DNA of 64,000 bases from Gemmata palustris. GTDB taxonomy: Bacteria; Planctomycetota; Planctomycetia; Gemmatales; Gemmataceae. The position numbers and the translations under genes were made by a program. Position 1 is the stretch's first letter. The number at the start of each line of letters is the position of its first letter. Below, in pieces: positions 8,463 through 15,472 of the stretch. Under the pieces are notes generated by a model that had not been told where the DNA came from, did no database searches, and saw nothing but the letters and a program-made list of their open reading frames with translations. Location: the NCBI RefSeq assembly GCF_017939745.1, contig NZ_JAGKQQ010000001.1:2418001-2482000 (forward strand). Reading direction: 5' to 3'.

Positions 8463-9308
8463 TCACCGCTTCGCGGCCACGCGCTTGGTGGGCTTCACCG
8501 GCGGGGCCGCGGTCGCGCCCTCGGCGAACTCGATCATCTGCAACCGCTTCCGCACGCCGTCGGCGTACTGCTCGGACAACTCGACGCCGAGGTAGTCGCG
8601 GCCCAGCTTCTTCGCGACCGCGAGCGTGGTCCCGCTGCCCGCGAACGGGTCGAGCACCAGATCCCCCGGCTCCGACGCGACGCGGACGATGCGCTCGAGC
8701 ACCGCTTCCGGCATCTGGCACGGGTGCCCGGTGCGCTCGGTGAAGGTGCCGCACACGCGCGGGACGTGCCAGGTATCGGCCCCCGACTGGAAGTGAACGT
8801 CGCTCTCCTGCGGGCGCAGCACCCACGTGTCATCGGGCAGCTTGCCGACCGGGTTGGCGCGCCGGTCCGCGTAGGTCGTCATGCGGGCGCTGGGCACGCG
8901 GACCGCGTCCGGGAAGAACTTGTAGTTCTTCGGGTCGCGCACGTAGTACAGGATGTGCGCGTGGCTCCGGTTGAACTTCTTGCTGCAGTTCACGCCGAAC
9001 GTGTAGTGCCACACGATCCAGTTGCGCATCGTGAGCCCGAGTGCGTCGAGCCGGACCTTGTGCTCCGCCACGAACTCGTCGCCGATCGCGAGGAACAGCG
9101 AGCCGTGCGGCGCGAGCGCGCGGGCGGCCGCGGCGAGCCACTTCTCGGTCCACGCGAGGTAGTCCGCCTTCGCGCGGCGGTCGTCGTACACGTCGTACTG
9201 GTACCCGATGTTGAACGGCGGGTCGGCGAACACGAGGTCCGCGCACCCCTCCGGCAAGCCGCCCAGGACTTGAATGCAATCGCCTTCGATGACGTCGTTC
9301 TTCCGCAT
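8463..9308 (-). CDS. Orphan DNA (adenine-N6) methyltransferase, beta class
   Basis: The 281-residue enzyme has catalytic motif IV DPPF (residues 29-32) near the N-terminus and SAM-binding motif I, DPFAGSGTT, near residue 220. This order (IV before I, target-recognition region between) defines the beta class that includes CcrM and many type II enzymes. DPPF/Y rather than SPPY points to N6-adenine. The C-terminus is a short basic tail (KPTKRVAAKR). No restriction endonuclease, specificity subunit or phage gene is nearby, so it may be a solitary regulatory or protective methylase. The recognition sequence is not predictable. A palindrome TTACCGGTAA (9347-9356) lies about 40 bp upstream of the start. 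Confidence 0.88.
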   Translation of the reverse strand: MRKNDVIEGDCIQVLGGLPEGCADLVFADPPFNIGYQYDVYDDRRAKADYLAWTEKWLAAAARALAPHGSLFLAIGDEFVAEHKVRLDALGLTMRNWIVWHYTFGVNCSKKFNRSHAHILYYVRDPKNYKFFPDAVRVPSARMTTYADRRANPVGKLPDDTWVLRPQESDVHFQSGADTWHVPRVCGTFTERTGHPCQMPEAVLERIVRVASEPGDLVLDPFAGSGTTLAVAKKLGRDYLGVELSEQYADGVRKRLQMIEFAEGATAAPPVKPTKRVAAKR

Positions 9309-9593
9309 CGCCGCACCTTTACCGGGTACAACCGCGTAACCTTAGCTTACCGGTAAAGCTAGGACGCGCAGTACAATCGCGCAGCGCGGCCGGAACCGCA
9401 ACGCCAGAAAAAGCGCCGAGGGGCGTTAGTCTGTAGCGGTCGCGCGAGGTGTGCGGGAAAGTTGGGCTAGCGGGACCGGGGCGGGAACGCTACGCTCTCC
9501 ACCCTCGTGTCGGGCCGGCCGGCGGACCTCTTGCGGGCGCACGCCGCCGGACGTCAGCGCCCGGGATCGTTTCGTTCGCTTGTGGGATCACGG

Positions 9594-10397
9594 ATGTTCC
9601 GCCACCTGTCCGCACTCTGGACCGCCCGCCACTTCCTGCTCGCGCTGGTCAAACTGGACCTGCGCCTGCGCTACCGGCGCTCGGTCCTGGGGGTGGGCTG
9701 GTCGCTCCTGAACCCGATCGCCATGACCATCGTGTTCACGGTGGTCTTCAGCCAACTGTTCGGGAGCGGGAACCCGGTCGAGTACGCGGCGTTCGCGCTC
9801 GCGGGGCTGGCCGTGTGGAGCTTCCTGCGCGACGCGGCCACGATGGGCAGCAAGGCCCTGTTGACGAACGAGTCGTACATCCGGCAGAGCCCGATGCCGT
9901 ACACGATCTACACGCTCCGCACGGTCCTGGGGCAGGCGATCCACTCGTGCATGGCGCTGGCCGTGGTGGTCGCGCTCGTCGTGATCTGGCGCGGCAACGC
10001 CAGCGCGTTCGTGGGGCTGGCGCTCGCGGTGCCCGGGCTCCTGCTCGCGCTCGTCGCGGCGTGGGCCGTGGCCACGATCGGGGCGTTCCTCACCGCGTTC
10101 TTCCACGACACCGCGCACCTGCTCGAAGTGGGCGCCCAGATCGGGTTCTTCCTGACGCCGATCATGTACGACCGGAAGATCCTGGACGACCGCGGCATGG
10201 GCTGGCTCGCGGACATCAACCCGGTGAACCTGTACCTGTCGCTGATCCGCGGCCCGCTGCTCGCGCCCGACCCGGTCGCGGTGGTGGCGCAGTGCGGCCA
10301 CCTGTACCTCTCGGCGGGCGCGCTCACGGCGGTGGCCGTCGCGCTCGCGATCGGGGTCGTGAGCTGGCTGCAAAAGAAGGTGATCTTCCACCTGTAA
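9594..10397 (+). CDS. ABC-2 type polysaccharide export permease (Wzm/TagG-like)
   Basis: The 267-residue membrane protein has six predicted hydrophobic segments and the family opening (DLRLRYRRSVLGVGWSLLNPIAMTIVFTVVFSQLF) that precedes the first membrane helix. An internal LRDAATMGSKALLTNESYIR segment is followed by the FLTPIMYD motif and conserved INPVN. These are diagnostic of permeases that export lipid-linked O-antigen, capsule or teichoic acid precursors. The ATPase follows 84 bp downstream and a glycosyltransferase after that, giving an export operon. An upstream in-frame start (9507) is less likely because its residues do not fit the family. Confidence 0.92.
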   Translation: MFRHLSALWTARHFLLALVKLDLRLRYRRSVLGVGWSLLNPIAMTIVFTVVFSQLFGSGNPVEYAAFALAGLAVWSFLRDAATMGSKALLTNESYIRQSPMPYTIYTLRTVLGQAIHSCMALAVVVALVVIWRGNASAFVGLALAVPGLLLALVAAWAVATIGAFLTAFFHDTAHLLEVGAQIGFFLTPIMYDRKILDDRGMGWLADINPVNLYLSLIRGPLLAPDPVAVVAQCGHLYLSAGALTAVAVALAIGVVSWLQKKVIFHL

Positions 10398-10481
10398 GTC
10401 GTGGTCCCCGCGCCGCCCGGCGCGCCCGCGGGAGCGGGGCACGCGCCGGCCGATATTCCCAACTTCCCGAGACTCGCGTTC

Positions 10482-11273
10482 ATGGCGAAGATCGAACTTC
10501 AGGACGTGTCGGTCACGTTCAACGCGCACCAGCAGAAGCGCGTCAGCTTCAAAGAGTACCTCGTGAGCGGGCTGTTCTGGAGTTCCCTGAACCCGACGCT
10601 CCGGGTCCACGCGCTCCAGGGGATCAACCTGTCCGCGCGCGACGGGGACCGGATCGGCGTGATCGGCCACAACGGGGCCGGCAAGAGCACGCTCCTGAAG
10701 ACCCTCGCGGGCATTTATCCCCCGACGACCGGCACGCGCGAGGTCGAGGGCAAAATCTGCTCGCTGTTCGATATCACGCTCGGGTTCGAGTTCGAGGCGA
10801 CGGGCTGGGACAACATCATGTACCGCGCGTACCTGCAGGGCGAGACCCCGAGCAGCATCCGCGGGAAATTGGACGCGATCGCGGAGTTCTCGGAACTGGG
10901 CGACTTCCTGAACATCGCGGTGCGGAACTACTCGGCCGGCATGCAGATGCGGCTCGCGTTCTCGATCGCCACCGCGATCAACCCCGAGGTGCTGCTGATC
11001 GACGAGGTGCTCGCGGTCGGCGACCTCGCGTTCCTGAACAAGGCCCAGGCCCGGATGCGGGAGCTGATGAAGACGTCGCGGCTGATGGTCATGGTCGCGC
11101 ACGACCTCAACGCCATCACCGACATGTGTACCAGCGTGGTCTGGATGCAGCACGGCCGGATCGTGGCACAAGGTGATCCCCGAGAGATCGTGGACCGGTA
11201 CATCGCGTCCTGCACGTCGGGTCAGGCCGGCACCCCCGCGCCGGTGCCGGTACCCGAATTGCAGGCCGCGTAG
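10482..11273 (+). CDS. ABC transporter ATPase for polysaccharide export (Wzt/TagH-like)
   Basis: The 263-residue ATPase has Walker A GHNGAGKST, the signature YSAGMQMRLAF, Walker B EVLLIDEVLAVGD and the switch His in VAHD. The SxGMQxRL signature and EVLAVGD are typical of the export class (KpsT/TagH/Wzt). It lacks the C-terminal carbohydrate-binding domain of long Wzt proteins, ending soon after the nucleotide-binding domain with a short Pro/Val tail. That implies cargo selection without a capped O-antigen signal. It pairs with the permease directly upstream. I chose the ATG at 10482; a GTG at 10401 would add a Pro/Ala-rich lead that is unlikely to be real. Confidence 0.92.
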   Translation: MAKIELQDVSVTFNAHQQKRVSFKEYLVSGLFWSSLNPTLRVHALQGINLSARDGDRIGVIGHNGAGKSTLLKTLAGIYPPTTGTREVEGKICSLFDITLGFEFEATGWDNIMYRAYLQGETPSSIRGKLDAIAEFSELGDFLNIAVRNYSAGMQMRLAFSIATAINPEVLLIDEVLAVGDLAFLNKAQARMRELMKTSRLMVMVAHDLNAITDMCTSVVWMQHGRIVAQGDPREIVDRYIASCTSGQAGTPAPVPVPELQAA

Positions 11274-11344
11274 CGCGTCCCGATTCGTCCCGCCCCATTG
11301 GTCCCACGAGAGCAGAAACCAGCGCGTCTGCGGAGGAGTTCGTT

Positions 11345-12535
11345 TTGCGCGTGCTGTTCAACGGGGTAACGACCCTTAAACCGAAAACCGGCATCGCGCA
11401 CGCCGCGGCGAACCTGCACGCGGCACTGGCCTCCACGTTCCCACGCGACACGTTCTGGATGTACCCCGGCGCGCGGGCGGCGAACGTCGCGCGCCGGTTC
11501 TTCGCGCCGAGCAACAAGGCCGGCGGCCCCTCGAGCAAATCCCCGAACCCGCTCAAAAATCTGGCGAAGAGGGCCGTCGGTGCGGTGGCGAAGCTCGGCT
11601 TCGCGGCCCACTTCCAGGCGGCCGCGCGTGCGGGGAAGTTCGACCTGTACCACGAACCCAATTTCGTCCCGTTCCGCACCGGTTTGCCGCTCGTCGTCAC
11701 GGTGTTCGATCTCTCGGTGCTGCTGTACCCGCAGTGGCACCCGCCCGAGCGCGTGAGGGCACACGAAAGTTCATTTGCGCGGGGAATCGAACTCGCGGAC
11801 CACGTCATCGTCGGCACCGAAGCCGTTCGCGCGGAAGCGCAACAGCACCTCGGGCTGGCGCCGGACCGCGTGACCGCGATGCTTTGTGGCGTGGGGCCGC
11901 AATTCTGCCCGCAAGCGCCGAACGTCGTTGCCGCGCTCCGCGCGAAACACGGCCTCCCGGCGCGGTACACGCTTTACGTTGGTACGATCGAACCGCGCAA
12001 GAACATCGGGACGCTCCTCCGCGCGTTCTGTGCGCTGCCGGCGAAGGCGCGCGAAGCGTGCCCGCTCGTGCTGGCCGGCGGATGGGGGTGGAAGACGGAA
12101 ACAGAGCGCGCCCTGTTCGATTCCGAGGCCAAATCGCTCGGCGCGATCCACCTGGGCTACGTTCCCGATGAAGACCTGCCCGCGCTCTACGCGGGTGCGG
12201 AAGCCCTGCTCTACCCGAGCTTCTACGAGGGCTTCGGGATGCCGCCGGTCGAAGCGATGGCGTGCGGCACCGCGGCCGTGACGTCCACTGCCGACGCGGT
12301 GCGCGAAGTGGTCGGCACGAACGCCCTCACCATCGACCCGAACAACCTCGACGGCTGGCGCGACGCGCTGGCCCGCATCGCGGGGGACCGCGAGTTCCTG
12401 GCGTACTACCGCCGGCGCGGGGCCGCGCACGCGGCCACCTTCACGTGGGAAGCGTGTGCCCGAATCACGCACGGCGTGTACTGCAATGTGCTGGGGATTC
12501 AGCAAGAAGACGTGAAACTGCGCCGGGCGGCTTAG
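11345..12535 (+). CDS. GT4 family glycosyltransferase
   Basis: The 396-residue GT-B fold enzyme has the N-terminal acceptor half ending near residue 190 and a donor half opening with YVGTIEPRKNIGTLLRAF. It also has the family signature PSFYEGFGMPPVEAMACGTAAVTS, whose first Glu contacts the donor sugar phosphate. It likely adds a nucleotide-sugar-derived residue during synthesis of the glycan exported by the two upstream genes. Translation starts at TTG 11345, because a strong GGAGGAG lies 6 nt upstream and the next in-frame GTG is only two codons later. A 9-bp terminator hairpin follows the stop. Confidence 0.9.
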   Translation: MRVLFNGVTTLKPKTGIAHAAANLHAALASTFPRDTFWMYPGARAANVARRFFAPSNKAGGPSSKSPNPLKNLAKRAVGAVAKLGFAAHFQAAARAGKFDLYHEPNFVPFRTGLPLVVTVFDLSVLLYPQWHPPERVRAHESSFARGIELADHVIVGTEAVRAEAQQHLGLAPDRVTAMLCGVGPQFCPQAPNVVAALRAKHGLPARYTLYVGTIEPRKNIGTLLRAFCALPAKAREACPLVLAGGWGWKTETERALFDSEAKSLGAIHLGYVPDEDLPALYAGAEALLYPSFYEGFGMPPVEAMACGTAAVTSTADAVREVVGTNALTIDPNNLDGWRDALARIAGDREFLAYYRRRGAAHAATFTWEACARITHGVYCNVLGIQQEDVKLRRAA

Positions 12536-12538
12536 AGC

Positions 12539-12560
12539 GCACAGGGCTCCCGCCCTGTGC
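12539..12560 (+). terminator. Hairpin after the polysaccharide operon
   Basis: GCACAGGGC pairs with GCCCTGTGC across a 4-nt loop, beginning 3 nt after the glycosyltransferase stop. There is no T-run, so it may need Rho or act as an RNA 3' end stabiliser. Confidence 0.5.
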
Positions 12561-12654
12561 TACGAACGCCGGCCCCTCCGGGACGAAAACCGGGAACCAT
12601 CTCCGCCACGAAGCGCCCGGCGTAACCACGGGCTCAACTCGCCTGACAAAGTCC

Positions 12655-13143
12655 CTAGACCGCGACGCCCGTGAGGTACTCGTCCAGTCGGTCGTAACCC
12701 GCGGCCATTCCGTGCTCCATGCCGGACGCGAGTGCGCCGTCACGGGCCTCCTTAGACGGGTACTGCACGGTGATCGTCAGAAGCGTTTGCTCCCCTTTAT
12801 CCGCGAGCACGAGCGTCGATAACTGCTCGCCCATTTGGGGAACGCACCCGGTCTCGAACGACTCGGTGCGCACACACCTCTCGGGCGGAACGATCTCGCG
12901 GTACACGCCGGTCATCGACATCCCGGCCCCGTCCGGCCCGCTCCACGCCCAGCGGAACGTCCCACCGACGCGCTGGTCCTCTTCGCACACCGTCATCTCC
13001 CAGCCGGGCGGCCCGAACAGCCAGCGCTTGAGCAGTTCGGGCTTCGACATGGTTTCCCACACCAGCTCGCGCGGCGCGTTGAACGCGCGGGTAATCACGA
13101 TCTCGCGCTCGCCGGACGTGGAGACGTTCAACTTGCTCGTCAT
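12655..13143 (-). CDS. SRPBCC/AHSA1-domain protein
   Basis: The 162-residue product is a START/AHSA1-like domain. It has the opening REIVITRAFNAPRELVWETMSKPELLKRWLFGP, the central GGTFRWAW strand and the closing MAAGYDRLDEYL helix. The fold forms a hydrophobic ligand pocket; this subgroup usually sits next to an ArsR regulator and has unknown ligands. It is translated from ATG 13143 with GGAG upstream; a GTG two codons earlier is also possible. It starts 11 bp after the stop of the ArsR gene and forms a two-gene operon with it. Confidence 0.88.
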   Translation of the reverse strand: MTSKLNVSTSGEREIVITRAFNAPRELVWETMSKPELLKRWLFGPPGWEMTVCEEDQRVGGTFRWAWSGPDGAGMSMTGVYREIVPPERCVRTESFETGCVPQMGEQLSTLVLADKGEQTLLTITVQYPSKEARDGALASGMEHGMAAGYDRLDEYLTGVAV

Positions 13144-13153
13144 GGTCACTCCA

Positions 13154-13498
13154 TCAGCCTTTCTTGGGTTTCTTTGCGGACTTCAACTCTTCCAACAAAT
13201 CGTCGAGGCGCTCGAAATTGGCCTCCCACAGCGCGCGGTAGTTCTCCAGCCACTCGTTGGCCTCGGCCAGCGGTTCGGCCGCGATCCGGCACGGGCGCTT
13301 CTGGGCGTCGCGCCCCCGCGAGATCAGCCCCGCTTTCTCCAGCACCTTGAGGTGCTTGGAGATCGCGGGCTGGCTCAATTTGAAGGGCGCGACCAGTTCC
13401 GTGACCGTGGCCTCTCCCTTCGCAAGGCGCGCCAGGATCGCGCGCCGGGTCGGGTCCGCCAGCGCCGCGAACGTGGCGTCGAGCCGGGCGGTCGCCAT
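13154..13498 (-). CDS. ArsR-family winged-helix repressor
   Basis: The 114-residue regulator has the ArsR winged helix across residues 8-85: FAALADPTRRAILARLAKGEATVTEL, then recognition helix LSQPAISKHLKVLEKAGL and a wing ending in a PCRIAAEPL strand. No cysteine pair of the metal-sensing type is visible, so it belongs to the metal-independent group that regulates a linked SRPBCC protein. It probably represses its own operon. The start is ATG 13498, and the -10 region just upstream is AT-rich (AACTCGGAGGTTATGC contains GGAGG). Confidence 0.88.
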   Translation of the reverse strand: MATARLDATFAALADPTRRAILARLAKGEATVTELVAPFKLSQPAISKHLKVLEKAGLISRGRDAQKRPCRIAAEPLAEANEWLENYRALWEANFERLDDLLEELKSAKKPKKG

Positions 13499-13671
13499 TG
13501 TTGCATAACCTCCGAGTTGTATAGCCGAATGGAAATATAACCAGCGCGCGGGAACCGGTCAATCACCGTAGGTCGAGTTTCAAAAAACGTGTGTGGGTGG
13601 TGACGGATTGGACCGGTCTGAACGTGAGCGTGTTCTGTAAGACGTGTTCGTGCAGGCAGGTCTTCAGTGTA

Positions 13672-13759
13672 GTCCGCTCGCTCCGCGAGCGGTGCAATAA
13701 ACTCCGAACTGGTTGATGCGCGACGCTAGCATCGTGAACCGCTCGCGGAGCGAGCGGAC
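13672..13759. repeat. REP-like inverted repeat made of two mini-hairpins
   Basis: A 21-bp sequence at 13672-13692 is repeated as its exact reverse complement at 13739-13759. Each arm is itself a hairpin (CCGCTCGC, 3-nt loop, GCGAGCGG), with loops TCC and GGA that are complementary to each other. This paired-hairpin organisation resembles bacterial REP/BIME units. It lies just downstream of the EamA gene stop and may also terminate that transcript. Confidence 0.6.
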
Positions 13760-13772
13760 CACACTTTCACAG

Positions 13773-14741
13773 CTACTCCCCGGCACCAACGGCCGCGACC
13801 TCGGTCGATTCGGTCGAGCTTTCCTGGCTGGGCGGTTCGGGTTTCTTCCGCGGCCAGACGAGCAGCATCACCCCGAGCACGACCAGCCAGGCCGCAACGC
13901 CGGTTCGCGCGCTCAGCACTTCATCGGCATCTACCCAACCGAGGAGCGCTGCGCCCCATCCGAGAAGCACCGCCACCACCGGGTTCACAAACGCATAGGT
14001 TCCGACCAGCGCGGGCGACGTGACGGTCAGGAGCCACGTGTACGCGGGAATGGCGACCAGCGCCGCGATCGCGAGATACACCCACGCCGCCCCCGACCGA
14101 ACCGATACCGCGGCGAAATCGAATCGTGTCGTCTCACCGAGCCCCAGTCCGAGTGCCATCATGACCGCCCCGCCGATGAGCATCTGCATCCCTGCAACGC
14201 GAACAGGTGATGAGGGTAGTTCGGAGTAGCGATTGAGCAACGATCCCACCGCCCAGGCAATGGCCGCGAAGAGTAGGACGCCCACACCGTCGAGCTTGAT
14301 ACCCCCCGGCGCGGACAAGACCGCGACCCCACTGAGTCCGATCCCGAGACCGAGCAGTTCCAACACGCGCGGACGGGAACGCCCCCCGTAACCCCAGTCG
14401 AGGAGCAAGAGCCACGCCGGGAGAGTCGCGATCACGAGTGAAGCGGCCCCAGACGACACCTTCTGCTCGGCCCACGTCACCCCGCCGTTCCCGAACACGA
14501 ATAGCGGGATCGCGGCGAGCGCCGCGTTGCGCCAGTGTAAACGAGTCGGTCGCGGATGCCCCGCCCGCACTCCAAGTGCGTAGAGAATCGCGCCCGCGGT
14601 GAAGAGTCGGGAACCGGCCATCAAGAAAGGAGGGATCGTATGGATCGCGAGCCGAATCGCGAGGTAGGTCGAGCCCCACAGGATGTAGATCGCGGCGAAG
14701 GCGAAAAACAACTTGATGCGAGACGGCGGTTCCGATCCCAT
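13773..14741 (-). CDS. EamA/DMT superfamily transporter
   Basis: The 322-residue membrane protein has ten predicted helices in two EamA repeats. The first repeat begins FAAIYILWGSTYLAIRLAI, and the second half shows SPALVGTYAFVNPVVAVLLGW, the family signature near helix 9. Members export amino acids or other small metabolites. The cytoplasmic tail is rich in Ser/Glu. I prefer the ATG at 14741 (GGGAG 5 nt upstream) over an ATG 14 codons earlier. It is transcribed alone, away from the ArsR pair, with the REP-like element at its 3' end. Confidence 0.88.
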   Translation of the reverse strand: MGSEPPSRIKLFFAFAAIYILWGSTYLAIRLAIHTIPPFLMAGSRLFTAGAILYALGVRAGHPRPTRLHWRNAALAAIPLFVFGNGGVTWAEQKVSSGAASLVIATLPAWLLLLDWGYGGRSRPRVLELLGLGIGLSGVAVLSAPGGIKLDGVGVLLFAAIAWAVGSLLNRYSELPSSPVRVAGMQMLIGGAVMMALGLGLGETTRFDFAAVSVRSGAAWVYLAIAALVAIPAYTWLLTVTSPALVGTYAFVNPVVAVLLGWGAALLGWVDADEVLSARTGVAAWLVVLGVMLLVWPRKKPEPPSQESSTESTEVAAVGAGE

Positions 14742-14986
14742 TTCACTCCCCAATCGGCGACTTCCGGGTCCGTTACAGTGCAAGGACTACCACACAATAG
14801 CCCCTGCCTTTCAAGAGAGTCCACGGACACGCGCCCCGCACAGGAGGTTCGATGCGCGTGCCGAATCGCGCCCGCGGGTGAGCCCCATATGAGAGCCGCG
14901 TGCGGACCGCGCAACGCCGCCGAACACAACCGTTCTACTCACACGAGGGCCGAACAGAACCCGGCCCGCCACAAAGGAGAACGACC

Positions 14987-15259
14987 ATGATCCGCAAGCT
15001 CATCCTGTCCGCTGTGATCGCCACCGGAACACTGGCCGGCCTGACCGCCGGCCCCTCGAGCGCGGAAGCCGCAGCGCCGGCCACCTTCGACCGCGATCAC
15101 GACCACCGCGGGGTGCGGTTCGAGGTGCTGGTCCGGCACCGCGGCCACTGGGAGACCTACGGCACCTACCGTGATCGCGACGACGCCCAGCGCGTCGAGC
15201 GGTTGCTGGAACGGCAGGGGCGCGACGCCCGGATCGAAGTGAAGCGCGACCGGTGGTAA
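14987..15259 (+). CDS. Small secreted SPOR-like protein
   Basis: The 90-residue protein starts with a clear signal peptide (MIRKLILSAVIATGTLAGLTA, cleavage probably after SSAEA or AAA). A compact basic domain follows: VRFEVLVRHRGHWETYGTYRDRDDAQRVERLLERQGRDARIEV. The alternation of strand, aromatic turn, helix with RDDAxR and a last strand recalls SPOR-type peptidoglycan-binding folds, but the match is by pattern only. AAAGGAGA lies 8 nt before the ATG. A good hairpin terminator follows at 15311. Confidence 0.75.
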   Translation: MIRKLILSAVIATGTLAGLTAGPSSAEAAAPATFDRDHDHRGVRFEVLVRHRGHWETYGTYRDRDDAQRVERLLERQGRDARIEVKRDRW

Positions 15260-15310
15260 GTTCCGCACCCGGAGCGGTACCGTCACACCCGACGACACCG
15301 CCCGTCACGC

Positions 15311-15344
15311 GAGGCCCGTGGAGTCATCAGGCTCCACGGGCCTC
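15311..15344 (+). terminator. Hairpin terminator after the small secreted protein
   Basis: GAGGCCCGTGGAG (15311-15323) pairs perfectly with CTCCACGGGCCTC (15332-15344), with an 8-nt loop. It lies 50 bp after the stop. The flanks CGC and ACGCG extend the stem if one base bulges. Confidence 0.55.
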
Positions 15345-15472
15345 ACGCGGTTCAGAGAAGTGAATAGAAGGCCATTTTGGGACCGAGATTTTCTGGTGAG
15401 GGTTGAGTGCGTCCGGCGTCTACTTTCTAATGTGAGTGACCCCGTACCGGCTCCTTCACCGAGGTTCCGTCA

